Assembly: GCA_025963385.1 (NCBI GenBank)
Contig: JAOPUT010000292.1
Coordinates: forward strand, 1-37,794
DNA from: Mycobacterium sp.
GTDB lineage: Bacteria > Actinomycetota > Actinomycetes > Mycobacteriales > Mycobacteriaceae
DNA length: 37,794 nt
Reading direction: 5' to 3'
The first letter of the stretch is position 1. Every line of letters begins with the position of its first letter. Under the pieces are notes generated by a model. It was not told the DNA's origin. It saw only the letters and a program-made list of their open reading frames with translations, and made no database searches. A program made the translations under genes and the position numbers. Shown one piece after another: positions 1 through 8,384 of this stretch.

Positions 1-816
1 GCCACGATGCTGGTGCCGTCGATGCTCTACGCCCTCATGGACCACCCGGACTCGCGCACCCGCGACCTGTCCTCACTGGAGACCGTCTACTACGGCGCCT
101 CGGCGATCAACCCGACGCGTCTCGCCGAGGCCATCGACCGGTTCGGGCCGATCTTCGCTCAGTACTACGGGCAGTCCGAGGCGCCGATGGTGATCACGTA
201 CCTCGCCAAGGGCGACCACGACGAGAAGCGCCTGACGTCCTGCGGCAAGCCGACGCTGTTCTGCCGCACCGCGTTGCTCGGTGAGGACGGCAACCCCGTG
301 CCCCAGGGTGAGGTCGGCGAGATCTGCGTCAGCGGACCACTGCTCTCCGGCGGTTACTGGAACCTGCCCGACGCGACGGCCGAGACGTTCCGGGATGGCT
401 GGATGCACACCGGCGATCTGGCCCGCGAAGACGAGGACGGCTTCTGGTTCATCGTCGACCGCACGAAGGACATGATCGTCACCGGCGGCTTCAACGTGTT
501 CCCACGCGAAGTGGAAGATGTTGTCGCCGAACATCCTTCGGTGGCGCAGGTGTGCGTGATCGGCACCCCCGACGAGAAGTGGGGCGAGGCCGTCACCGCC
601 GTCGTGGTGCTGCGTCCCGACGCGCCGTCCGACGAGGCGGCCGTCGCGACGATGACCGCCGAGATCCAGGCCGCCGTCAAGGATCGCAAGGGTTCGGTGC
701 AGTCCCCGAAGCAGGTGATCGTCGTCGAGTCGGTGCCGGTGACCGCCCTCGGCAAGCCCGACAAGAAGGCCGTCCGCTCGCAGTTCTGGGAGGGCACGGA
801 CCGCCGCGTCGGATAG
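1..816 (+). CDS. Acyl-CoA synthetase / AMP-dependent ligase, C-terminal part (partial at window start)
   Basis: The frame is open from base 1, so the N-terminal half lies outside the window. The visible 271 codons carry the C-terminal signatures of the adenylate-forming superfamily: YYGQSEAP (the YGxTE-like A5 motif), GEVGEICVSG, HTGDLAREDEDGFW with the ribose-binding Asp, the hinge VDRTKDMIVTGGFNVFPREVE, and near the C-terminus TALGKPDKKAVR, whose first lysine fits the catalytic Lys. The protein should activate a fatty or aromatic acid as acyl-AMP and then acyl-CoA. In M. tuberculosis the fadD8 gene occupies this position near menB (from memory), so a FadD8-like assignment is plausible. Substrate cannot be read from this part. 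It converges on the GntR gene with only 30 bp between stops. Confidence 0.9.
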   Translation, partial: ATMLVPSMLYALMDHPDSRTRDLSSLETVYYGASAINPTRLAEAIDRFGPIFAQYYGQSEAPMVITYLAKGDHDEKRLTSCGKPTLFCRTALLGEDGNPVPQGEVGEICVSGPLLSGGYWNLPDATAETFRDGWMHTGDLAREDEDGFWFIVDRTKDMIVTGGFNVFPREVEDVVAEHPSVAQVCVIGTPDEKWGEAVTAVVVLRPDAPSDEAAVATMTAEIQAAVKDRKGSVQSPKQVIVVESVPVTALGKPDKKAVRSQFWEGTDRRVG

Positions 817-846
817 CCATCCCACGCGCGAGGTGCGCGAGGTGCG

Positions 847-1521
847 CTAGGTATCCAGGGCGGCGAGGACGCCGTCGAGAAGTTCGGCCGCCGCACGGGC
901 GGCCTGCTCGACGTCGCCCGCGGCGATGTGGTTCAGCAGCACGCCATGGTCGAGAACCTCGATGTGCGCCTCGGAGGTGGCCGCCACACTCGCCGCGATG
1001 GTCTCCATCAACCCCCGGTACAGCTCGGTCAGCATCGAGTTGTGCGAGCTGCGCACCACGGCGAGGTGGAACTCCGCGTCGACACGGGCGAAGTCCTCGC
1101 GACTGCCCTCGCGTTCGGCCTTCTCCCGTCGCTCGAGCAGGGTCCGGAGTTGGGCGAGGTCGTCGTCGGTGTGGTTGGCGGCGGCGAGCCTGGCGCCCTC
1201 GACGTCCAGCCCGCGGCGGACCTGGAGCACGTCGCGCAACTCGGCGCCGCACAGCCGACGCAGCGCCCCTGACACCTCACTGGTCGCCCTGACGTACGTG
1301 CCGTCACCCTGCCGGACCTCCAGTAGCCCGGCGTGCGCGAGCGCGCGCACCGCCTCTCGCACCGTGTTCCTGCCCACACCGAGGGAGTCGACGAGGACGG
1401 ACTCGTTCGGGATGCGGTGTCCGACGGGCCACTCTCCGCTGGTCACGGATAGCCGGAGCTGCTCGATGACCTGGTCGACCAGGCCCGTCCGGCGGGCAAC
1501 GCTCAACGGCACCGGGGACAT
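847..1521 (-). CDS. GntR-family transcriptional regulator, FadR subfamily (FCD domain)
   Basis: The 224-aa protein has an N-terminal winged helix-turn-helix (about residues 8-72; motifs GHRIPNESVLVDSLGVGRNT and VREAVRALAHAGLLEVRQGD) followed by an all-helical FCD ligand-binding domain with FARVDAEFHLAVVRSSHN. FCD regulators of this type usually respond to small carboxylic acids. I chose the ATG at 1521 because GAAAGG sits directly before it and the HTH begins a few residues later; the frame stays open far upstream but that part is a shadow. It is divergent from the MFS gene 39 bp away, so it probably controls that exporter and itself. The acyl-CoA synthetase behind it is an alternative target. 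The ligand is unknown. Confidence 0.9.
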   Translation of the reverse strand: MSPVPLSVARRTGLVDQVIEQLRLSVTSGEWPVGHRIPNESVLVDSLGVGRNTVREAVRALAHAGLLEVRQGDGTYVRATSEVSGALRRLCGAELRDVLQVRRGLDVEGARLAAANHTDDDLAQLRTLLERREKAEREGSREDFARVDAEFHLAVVRSSHNSMLTELYRGLMETIAASVAATSEAHIEVLDHGVLLNHIAAGDVEQAARAAAELLDGVLAALDT

Positions 1522-1560
1522 CCTTTCAACCAATGATGGGATGTATGGGACAGTAGCAGC
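1518..1560. promoter_or_regulatory. Divergent control region of GntR and MFS genes
   Basis: This short gap holds an inverted repeat, ACATCC at 1518-1523 and GGATGT at 1539-1544, separated by 15 bases and overlapping the regulator's start. A direct repeat ATGGGA (1536-1541 and 1545-1550) follows. GACAGT at 1549-1554 lies 6 bp before the GTG of the MFS gene and resembles a -10 box, which would give a leaderless transcript. These are possible operator and promoter elements; no binding is shown by sequence alone. Confidence 0.35.
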
Positions 1561-2799
1561 GTGCATGGCGAGAAGCAGGACGAATTGGTCGACTCGGAGG
1601 TGTCGGCCGGCGTCGACTCCTCGCCCCAGGGCATCCCCGTCGTCGCAGGCGGGCTCCTGCTCGCCGTCGCCGTCATCCTCACCGCCGTCAACCTGCGCCC
1701 CGCCGTCACCAGCATCGCCCCTCTGCTCGGCGACATGCGCGACGAACTGGGCACCTCGGCGACGTGGGCCGGTGTCCTCACGACCTTGCCCGGGTTGTGC
1801 TTCGCCGCCGCAGGCCTCACCGCGCCACGGCTGGCGCACCGCTTCGGCCTCGGCCGCGTGATCTCCATGGCGCTGGCGGTGCTGACCGCCGGACTGGCGC
1901 TCCGCGTGCTCGACGGCCCGCTAGTCGTGATCGGCGCGACGCTGCTCGCCTGCGCGGGCATCGCGCTGATCAACGTGCTGATCCCGGTCGTGATCAAGGG
2001 CTCGTTCCCCGCGAGGGTCGGGTTCATGACCGGGATCTACACCGCCGCGCTACAGGGTGGCGGCGCCCTGGGGTCCGCGGCCACCCCCGGACTCGAGGAG
2101 CCCCTCGGCGGCTGGCGTGAGGCGTTGGCCGCATGGGCGGCGGTGGCGCTGATCGCCCTGTTCGCATGGCTACCCGCGGCGCGTCGCCACCGCGGCTCTT
2201 GGCCCGCGTCGGCGGCGCACGCCGGTGAGCGACGGTCGCTGCTGCGCAACCGGCTGGCGTGGACGGTGACGCTATTCTTCGGCACCCAAGCGTTCCTGGC
2301 CTACATCGTGATGGGTTGGCTACCACAGGTTTTCATCGACAACGGCGTGGGCAAGGTCGAAGCCGGACTGCTCGTCGGACTGGCCTCGCTGATCGGCGTG
2401 CCCGTCGCGCTCATCATCTCGCCGCTCGCGGCGCGCTCGGCGAACCAGAGCGCCTGGATCGTTGCGCTGGGCGTCGCCGGGTTCGGCGGTGTGATCGGTC
2501 TGATGGTGGCACCCGCTGCCGCCCCGGTCACCTGGAGCGTGCTGGTCGGCTTCGGCATGAGTGCGTTCTCACTGGCGCTGACCGTCATCGCGCTGCGGGC
2601 CCGCAATGCCGAGGACACCGCGCAGCTGTCAGGCATGGCACAGGGCTTCGGCTACCTGTTGGCGGGCACAGGACCGTTCCTCTTCGGTCTGCTGCACGAC
2701 GTCTCGGAGGGCTGGACCATCCCGTTCGTCATGTTCCTGGTGGTCTACGTGGTCCAGATCGCGTCGGGCGCCGCGGCGGGTCGCCGTCGCTACGTGTGA
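1561..2799 (+). CDS. MFS transporter, CynX/NimT family
   Basis: A 412-aa polytopic membrane protein with about 12 hydrophobic segments and a long Arg/His-rich loop near residues 205-225 between the two six-helix halves. The first helix ends in NLRPAVTSIAPLL, the hallmark of the CynX (cyanate) / NimT (2-nitroimidazole) group of the major facilitator superfamily. It should exchange or export a small solute across the cytoplasmic membrane. The GTG at 1561 is used because it leaves a short cytosolic leader before helix 1 and lies 6 bp after a -10-like GACAGT. It is divergent from the GntR/FadR regulator, its likely controller. The real substrate is unknown; cyanate or nitroimidazole should not be assumed. 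Confidence 0.88.
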   Translation: MHGEKQDELVDSEVSAGVDSSPQGIPVVAGGLLLAVAVILTAVNLRPAVTSIAPLLGDMRDELGTSATWAGVLTTLPGLCFAAAGLTAPRLAHRFGLGRVISMALAVLTAGLALRVLDGPLVVIGATLLACAGIALINVLIPVVIKGSFPARVGFMTGIYTAALQGGGALGSAATPGLEEPLGGWREALAAWAAVALIALFAWLPAARRHRGSWPASAAHAGERRSLLRNRLAWTVTLFFGTQAFLAYIVMGWLPQVFIDNGVGKVEAGLLVGLASLIGVPVALIISPLAARSANQSAWIVALGVAGFGGVIGLMVAPAAAPVTWSVLVGFGMSAFSLALTVIALRARNAEDTAQLSGMAQGFGYLLAGTGPFLFGLLHDVSEGWTIPFVMFLVVYVVQIASGAAAGRRRYV

Positions 2800-2827
2800 T
2801 CGCGCCCGCACTCACTACGGTGGGTAC

Positions 2828-4075
2828 GTGTCCGAATCCGGCATCCAGCACACCATCGACGCGGTGTGGCGGATGGAGGCCGCCAGGATCGTGGCGACGC
2901 TGACCCGCGCGGTCGGCGACGTCGGGATGGCCGAGGACCTCGCGGCGGACGCGCTCGTCGATGCGCTGGAGCAGTGGCCGGCGACCGGTGTGCCGCGCAA
3001 CCCGGGCGCCTGGCTCACGGCCGTCGCCAAGCGCAAGGCCATCGACACCTGGCGCCGCCAGGATCGCCTCGACGCCAAGTATGCGACGTTGGCACGCGAG
3101 CTGGAGACCCACGTCGACGAGGGCTGGGACCCCGATCGCATCGACGACGACGTCCTGCGACTGATGTTCATCTCCGCGCACCCGGTGCTCGCGCGGGAGG
3201 GGCAGATCGCGTTGACGCTGCGCATCGTCGGCGGCCTCACCACCGACGAGATCGCCCAGGCATTCCTGGTCCCCAAGGCCACCGTCGCGGCTCGGATCAC
3301 GCGCGCCAAGAAGACGCTCGGCGACGCGAACGTGCCGTTCGAGGTGCCCGACCCCGCCGAGTACCCGCGCCGGTTGTCCGCCGTACTCGCGGTCATCTAC
3401 CTGATCTACAACGAGGGGTACTCGGCGTCCTCGGGCCAACGCTGGATCCGCGACGAACTGTGCACGGAGGCACTGCGTCTGGGTCGCGTGCTGACGGGTC
3501 TGGTGCCCGACGAGGCCGAGGTGCACGGGTTGGTGGCGCTGATGGAGTTCCAGTCGTCACGGTTCGGAGCCCGCAGCGGAGCCGACGGGCGCGCCGTCCT
3601 CCTGGAGGATCAGGACCGCACCAAGTGGGACCGGGCGCAGATCGTTCGCGGTGCCGCGGCCCTGGAACGGGCCGCTCAAACGTTGCAGCGCAAGGGAATC
3701 GGCTGGGGCCCGTACGCACTGCAGGCGGCGTTGGCCGAATGCCACGCCGCCGCGCCGACCGCCGCTGACACCGACTGGGCGCGCATCGTGTCTCTGTACG
3801 ACGGCCTCATCCAGATCGCGCCGTCACCGGTGGTGCAGCTCAACCGGGCGGTGGCCGTGGCGATGCACTCCGGGCCGGAGCACGCGCTGGTCGTCGTCGA
3901 CGGGATCGAAGGACTCGACCAGTCCTATCTGTTACCCAGCGTGCGCGGTGAACTGCTGTCCCGATTGGGCCGCAACGCCGCGGCCGCCGACGAATTCGAA
4001 AGGGCCGCAACCATGGTGACCAATGAGCAGGAGCGCGACGTCCTCGTCGCCAAGGCAGTCCGGGCGCGTTCGTGA
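2828..4075 (+). CDS. ECF RNA polymerase sigma factor with C-terminal helical/TPR extension (ECF42-like)
   Basis: The 415-aa protein starts with sigma region 2 (about residues 8-75, including DVGMAEDLAADALVDALEQW and AWLTAVAKRKAIDTWRRQ) and sigma region 4 (about 110-165, LTTDEIAQAFLVPKATVAAR). The remaining 250 residues form the helical extension seen in long ECF factors, with the conserved block AVLAVIYLIYNEGYSASSG and TPR-like repeats to the end. In this group the extension is thought to replace an anti-sigma factor. No anti-sigma gene is adjacent. The usual DGPF/YCII-type partner of ECF42 factors is also absent; the next gene is a HAD hydrolase overlapping by 4 bp (GTGA). A -10-like TACGGT at 2816-2821 ends 6 bp before the GTG, consistent with a leaderless mRNA. 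Confidence 0.9.
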   Translation: MSESGIQHTIDAVWRMEAARIVATLTRAVGDVGMAEDLAADALVDALEQWPATGVPRNPGAWLTAVAKRKAIDTWRRQDRLDAKYATLARELETHVDEGWDPDRIDDDVLRLMFISAHPVLAREGQIALTLRIVGGLTTDEIAQAFLVPKATVAARITRAKKTLGDANVPFEVPDPAEYPRRLSAVLAVIYLIYNEGYSASSGQRWIRDELCTEALRLGRVLTGLVPDEAEVHGLVALMEFQSSRFGARSGADGRAVLLEDQDRTKWDRAQIVRGAAALERAAQTLQRKGIGWGPYALQAALAECHAAAPTAADTDWARIVSLYDGLIQIAPSPVVQLNRAVAVAMHSGPEHALVVVDGIEGLDQSYLLPSVRGELLSRLGRNAAAADEFERAATMVTNEQERDVLVAKAVRARS

Positions 4076-4755
4076 CGATCCGCGCCGTCCTCTTCGACTT
4101 CTCCGGCACCCTGTTCCGGCTCGAGGAGGACGACAGCTGGTTCGCGGGCATCACGGTCGACGAACGGGAAGTCGACGGCCACGTCCAGGCCGAGTTGATG
4201 CGCAGGCTGACCGCACCCACCGGGCGCTCCGTCGACATGGACGACGAGCAGTACCGCAACTGGGTCAACCGCGACCTCGAGCCGCACCTGCACCGCGAGG
4301 CCTACCTGCACGTGCTGCGGGAGTCGGGGCTCACCGACGAGCACGCCGAATCGCTCTACGGCCTCCTCATCGAACCGGCGAACTGGACGGTGTACCCGGA
4401 CACCGCAGCGGTGCTCGAGAGCCTGCACCGACAAGGCATCAAGATCGCCGTCGTGTCCAACATCGCCTTCGACCTCCGCCCGGCGTTCGCCGCGATCGGC
4501 GCCGACGCGTTCGTCGACGAGTTCGTGCTGTCGTTCGAGGTCGGTGCGGTCAAGCCGAACGCCGAGATCTTCCAGACCGCGCTGTCGCGGCTGGGGGTCG
4601 AGCCGTCCGACGCGCTGATGGTCGGCGACAGCGAGGAGGCCGACGGTGGCGCCCGCGCGGTGGGGTGCCGGTTCGCACTGGTCGATCCGGTGCCCACCGC
4701 GGAACGCCCGGACGGACTGATCGCGGCCCTCAAGGATGCGGGCATCGCGGTCTAA
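4072..4755 (+). CDS. HAD-superfamily hydrolase
   Basis: A 227-aa protein with the four HAD motifs: motif I DFSGT at residues 9-13 (nucleophile Asp9), motif II VVSNIAFD, motif III Lys in VKPNAEIFQ, and motif IV GDSEEADGGARAVG. The second Asp of the common DxDGT phosphatase motif is replaced by Ser, as in some HAD subgroups that are not simple phosphatases, so phosphatase activity is not certain. A helical cap lies between motifs I and II. Its GTG start overlaps the sigma-factor stop (GTGA), so the two are probably translationally coupled. Whether it acts on a target controlled by that sigma factor is inference. Confidence 0.88.
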   Translation: MTIRAVLFDFSGTLFRLEEDDSWFAGITVDEREVDGHVQAELMRRLTAPTGRSVDMDDEQYRNWVNRDLEPHLHREAYLHVLRESGLTDEHAESLYGLLIEPANWTVYPDTAAVLESLHRQGIKIAVVSNIAFDLRPAFAAIGADAFVDEFVLSFEVGAVKPNAEIFQTALSRLGVEPSDALMVGDSEEADGGARAVGCRFALVDPVPTAERPDGLIAALKDAGIAV

Positions 4756-4764
4756 CCTCGAGTG

Positions 4765-5226
4765 ATGCCTGACGACGACATACGACCGCCGTGGTGGCTC
4801 AAGCCGATCAACAAGGTGCTCATGGCGATGATGAAGGTCGGACTTCCGGTCTCCGGCAAGGAGGGGCCCGTCGTGCTGACGGTGCCGGGCCGCACCTCGG
4901 GTCGGCCCCGCGCCACGCCCATCACGCCGATGGTGGTCGACGGCAAGCGCTACGTCGTCGGCGGCTTCCCCAGGGCCGACTGGGTGAAGAACCTGCGCGC
5001 CGCGGGCGAGGCCACGTTGACGCAAGGTCGCACGGACGAGCGCGTCCGCGTCGTCGAGCTGCCCGCGGACGAGGCCAGGCCACTCCTGCGCCAGTTCCCG
5101 GTGTTGGTGCCCAGCGGCGTCAGCTTCATGAGGCGCACCGGCCTGGTCACCGACGGCACGCCCGACGAGTTCGAGGCGTTGGCCGGTCGGTGCGCCGTGT
5201 TCCGGTTCGACCCGGCTCAGGCGTAG
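4765..5226 (+). CDS. Nitroreductase/deazaflavin (F420)-dependent oxidoreductase family protein
   Basis: A 153-aa single-domain protein with the split-barrel pattern of the Ddn-like family: WWLKPINKVLMAMMKVG, LTVPGRTSGRPRATPITPMV, then YVVGGFPRADWVKNLRAAGE and the C-terminal RCAVFRFDP. Relatives in mycobacteria bind F420 and reduce quinones or nitro compounds, usually at the membrane face, and this one sits 26 bp before menB. I prefer the ATG at 4765 over the GTG at 4762 because TAACCT (4753-4758) would be a -10 box placing transcription start at that ATG. The physiological substrate is unknown; a menaquinone-related role is only suggested by position. Confidence 0.85.
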   Translation: MPDDDIRPPWWLKPINKVLMAMMKVGLPVSGKEGPVVLTVPGRTSGRPRATPITPMVVDGKRYVVGGFPRADWVKNLRAAGEATLTQGRTDERVRVVELPADEARPLLRQFPVLVPSGVSFMRRTGLVTDGTPDEFEALAGRCAVFRFDPAQA

Positions 5227-5252
5227 CCGCGGGCCGCTCTACAGTCAACCGG

Positions 5253-6167
5253 GTGACTGCTGACAACCCGTTCGACCCGACCGTGTGGGAGCCCGTCAAG
5301 GGCTTCGAGCTGACCGACATCACCTACCACCGCCACGTGGTGGACGGGGTCGCCAAGCCGACGGTGCGCATCGCCTTCGACCGGCCCGAGGTGCGCAACG
5401 CCTTCCGACCGCACACCGTCGACGAGCTCTATCGGGTGCTCGACCACGCCCGCATGTCGAACGACGTGGGAGTCATCCTGCTGACGGGTAACGGCCCCTC
5501 GGAGAAGGACGGCGGCTGGGCGTTCTGTTCGGGCGGCGACCAGCGCATCCGCGGGCGTACCGGTTACCAGTACGCCGCAGGCGAGACGGCGGACACCGTC
5601 GACCCCGCCCAGGCAGGCAGGCTGCACATCCTCGAGGTGCAACGCCTGATCCGGTTCATGCCGAAGCCGGTGATCTGTCTCGTCAACGGCTGGGCCGCCG
5701 GCGGCGGGCACAGCCTGCACGTGGTGTGCGACCTGACGCTCGCCAGCCGCGAGCACGCCCGGTTCAAGCAGACCGACGCCGACGTCGGCAGCTTCGACGG
5801 TGGCTACGGCAGCGCATACCTCGCCAGGCAGGCTGGCCAGAAGTTCGCCCGCGAGATCTTCTTCCTCGGCAGGCCGTACACCGCCGAGCAGATGCACGCG
5901 ATGGGTGCCGTCAACGAGGTGGTCGACCACGCCGAGCTGGAAACCGTTGCGCTGCAATGGGCACACGAGATCAACGGCAAGTCGCCGCAGGCGATCAGGA
6001 TGCTGAAGTTCGCGTTCAACCTGCTCGACGACGGACTGGTCGGTCAGCAGGTGTTCGCCGGTGAGGCGACGCGTCTGGCGTACATGACCGACGAGGCGGT
6101 CGAGGGCCGCGACGCGTTCCTGGAGAAGCGCGATCCCGACTGGTCCCGCTTTCCGCGCTACTTCTAG
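5253..6167 (+). CDS. menB: 1,4-dihydroxy-2-naphthoyl-CoA synthase (MenB)
   Basis: The 304-aa crotonase-fold enzyme cyclises o-succinylbenzoyl-CoA to 1,4-dihydroxy-2-naphthoyl-CoA in menaquinone synthesis. Diagnostic features are CSGGDQRIRGRTGY (about 92-105), VNGWAAGGGHSLHVVCDL with the oxyanion-hole glycines, KQTDADVGSFDGGYGSAYLA with the expected catalytic Asp175, and Tyr277 in RLAYMTDEAVEG. Both fall exactly 10 residues before the M. tuberculosis Asp185/Tyr287 numbering, as expected for a protein 10 residues shorter. The C-terminus ends in the family's FPRYF. The GTG at 5253 fits the start; TACAGT at 5240-5245 is a good -10 box 7 bp before it, so a leaderless transcript is likely. An E1-type gene follows after 14 bp. 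Confidence 0.96.
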   Translation: MTADNPFDPTVWEPVKGFELTDITYHRHVVDGVAKPTVRIAFDRPEVRNAFRPHTVDELYRVLDHARMSNDVGVILLTGNGPSEKDGGWAFCSGGDQRIRGRTGYQYAAGETADTVDPAQAGRLHILEVQRLIRFMPKPVICLVNGWAAGGGHSLHVVCDLTLASREHARFKQTDADVGSFDGGYGSAYLARQAGQKFAREIFFLGRPYTAEQMHAMGAVNEVVDHAELETVALQWAHEINGKSPQAIRMLKFAFNLLDDGLVGQQVFAGEATRLAYMTDEAVEGRDAFLEKRDPDWSRFPRYF

Positions 6168-6181
6168 AACAGGAGCGTGGC

Positions 6182-8368
6182 ATGGCGGAGAGGATCGACG
6201 AGTACTTCACCGCGACGATCGGCGCGCTGCCCGCCGGAAAGGCGGGCGACGTCGTGGCAGGGGACGCGCCGATCCTGCCGGGCTCGCTGCTGACCGTGAA
6301 CGACGTCCTTGCCCTCTTCGACTCCCAGCTCGGGAGCAGGCACCTGGACCTCGCCGCCCGCTGGTTGCGCTCCCGCGGCAAGGGCTTCTATACGATCGGC
6401 TCGTCGGGCCACGAGGGCAACGCCGCCGTCGCCGCCGCGCTGCGACCCACCGATCCCGCACTGCTGCACTACCGTTCGGGCGGATTCTTCGTCCACCGGG
6501 CCGGTCAGGTCGACGGCAGTGACCCGCTGCGTGACGTGCTCCTCGGCCTGTGTGCGGCGACCGACGAGCCCATCAGCGGCGGCAGGCACAAGGTGTTCGG
6601 CCGCCGCGACATCAACGTCATCCCCCAGACCTCGACGATCGCCTCTCACCTGCCCCGCGCCGTCGGGGTGGCCTTCTCCATCGGCAGGGCGGCGAAGCTC
6701 GGCGTCGACTCCCCGTGGCCCGCCGACGCCATCACCGTGTGCAGCTTCGGCGACGCATCGGCGAACCACTCGACGGCGATCGGCGCCATCAACACCGCCA
6801 CTCACGCTGCCTACCAAGGACTTCCGCTGCCTCTGCTCCTCGTCTGCGAGGACAACGGAATTGGCATCAGCACCCGGACGCCGACCGGATGGATCGCCGC
6901 GAACTTCGGCAGCCGCGCGGGCCTCGAGTACTTCATCGCCGATGGCGCCGACGTGACCGAGACCCATGCCGTCGCCACCCGCGCCGTGGAATGGGTTCGC
7001 AGACATCGCAAACCGGCGTTCCTGCATCTGCGCACGGTGCGACTCATGGGCCACGCGGGCTCCGACGTCGAGGCGGCGTACCGCACCCCCGCCGAGATCG
7101 CCGCCGACTACGACCACGACCCGGTCGTGCGGACGGCGAAACTCCTGATCGAGCGGGCCGGCCTGTCCCCCTCGGACGTCCTCGACCGCTACGAGGCCAA
7201 GCGCACGGAGGTTCTCGGCATCGCCGAGGAGGTCGCCGAACTCCCCCAATTGGACAGCGCCGCCGCGGTGATGAGGCCGCTGCGCGAAGCGCTCGCCGAC
7301 GCCGCCGCGGCCTCGGGTACCGGGGCCGCCGCTGCGAGCGCGGAACCACTAACGCTGGCGCAGTCGATCAATCAGGCACTGCTCGACGTGCTGACCCGGC
7401 ATCCGGAGGCGCTGGTCTTCGGCGAGGACGTCGCGCGCAAGGGTGGCGTCTACGGCGTCACCCGTGGACTTGCGCAGAAGACAAGTCCGGCAAGGGTATT
7501 CGACACCCTGCTCGACGAGCAGGCCATCCTCGGGCTCGCACTCGGCGCCGGGTTGGCGGGACTGCTGCCCATTCCCGAGATCCAGTACCTCGCCTACCTT
7601 CACAACGCCGCCGACCAGATCCGCGGCGAGGGCGCGACGCTGCAGTTCTTCTCCGATCGCCAGTACCGCAATCCGATGGTCGTCCGCGTCGCGGGCTACG
7701 GGTACCAGAAGGGATTCGGCGGGCACTTCCACAACGACAACGCCGTCGGCGCCCTGCGCGACATCCCCGGCATCGTGGTCGCGTCCCCCTCTCGTCCTGA
7801 CGACGCCGCCGCCATGATGCTGACGTGCGCCGCCGCGGCCCACGCCGCGGGTGCCCTGTGCGTCTTCCTGGAACCGATTGCGCTGTACCACGTTCGGGAT
7901 CTCTACGAGGCGGGTGACGACGGGTGGCTGGCCCCGTACCCGACGGCACCCGTGCCCATCGGTAGGGCCCGCACGTACGGCGACGGCACCGACCTGACCA
8001 TCGTGACATTCGGCAACGGCGTGCCGATGAGCCTGCGCGTGGCGCGACGGCTCGCCGATGCGGGGATAGCCACGCGGATCGTCGATATGCGCTGGCTGGC
8101 ACCGCTTCCCGTTGACGACGTGATGCGCGAGGCGGACGCCACCGGCCGCACGCTGGTGGTCGACGAGACCAGGTCGTCAGGCGGCGTCGCCGAGGGCGTG
8201 ATCGCCGCCATGCTCGACCGCGGCTACACGGGCGCGCTGGCGCGGGTGGCGAGCGAGGACAGCTTCATCCCGCTCGGCGACGCGGCCTTGCAGGTCCTGC
8301 TGTCCGAGGATCAGATCGAGGCTGCCGCCCGCGATGTGTGCACCCGCGTCCGAGCCGACCGCGGGTGA
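6182..8368 (+). CDS. Fused alpha-beta thiamine-diphosphate dehydrogenase E1 (branched-chain oxoacid / pyruvate type)
   Basis: The 728-aa protein joins two chains that are usually separate. Residues about 1-350 match E1 alpha (SSGHEGNAAVAAALRPTDPA, HYRSGGFFVHR, and the ThDP site starting GDASANHST and ending in EDNGIGIS). Residues about 385-728 match E1 beta (FGEDVARKGGVYGVTRGL, RVFDTLLDEQAILGLALGAG, EIQYLAYLHNAADQIRGEGA, GGHFHNDN, LVVDETRSSGGVAEGV). Such enzymes decarboxylate a 2-oxoacid and pass the acyl group to a lipoylated E2. No E2 or E3 gene is present in the window, so the partner is elsewhere or the enzyme acts alone. AGGAG at 6171-6175 fits the ATG. It follows menB by 14 bp and may be cotranscribed; a role in menaquinone synthesis is not established. 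Confidence 0.88.
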   Translation: MAERIDEYFTATIGALPAGKAGDVVAGDAPILPGSLLTVNDVLALFDSQLGSRHLDLAARWLRSRGKGFYTIGSSGHEGNAAVAAALRPTDPALLHYRSGGFFVHRAGQVDGSDPLRDVLLGLCAATDEPISGGRHKVFGRRDINVIPQTSTIASHLPRAVGVAFSIGRAAKLGVDSPWPADAITVCSFGDASANHSTAIGAINTATHAAYQGLPLPLLLVCEDNGIGISTRTPTGWIAANFGSRAGLEYFIADGADVTETHAVATRAVEWVRRHRKPAFLHLRTVRLMGHAGSDVEAAYRTPAEIAADYDHDPVVRTAKLLIERAGLSPSDVLDRYEAKRTEVLGIAEEVAELPQLDSAAAVMRPLREALADAAAASGTGAAAASAEPLTLAQSINQALLDVLTRHPEALVFGEDVARKGGVYGVTRGLAQKTSPARVFDTLLDEQAILGLALGAGLAGLLPIPEIQYLAYLHNAADQIRGEGATLQFFSDRQYRNPMVVRVAGYGYQKGFGGHFHNDNAVGALRDIPGIVVASPSRPDDAAAMMLTCAAAAHAAGALCVFLEPIALYHVRDLYEAGDDGWLAPYPTAPVPIGRARTYGDGTDLTIVTFGNGVPMSLRVARRLADAGIATRIVDMRWLAPLPVDDVMREADATGRTLVVDETRSSGGVAEGVIAAMLDRGYTGALARVASEDSFIPLGDAALQVLLSEDQIEAAARDVCTRVRADRG

Positions 8369-8384
8369 ACGTGGACGAATCGCG

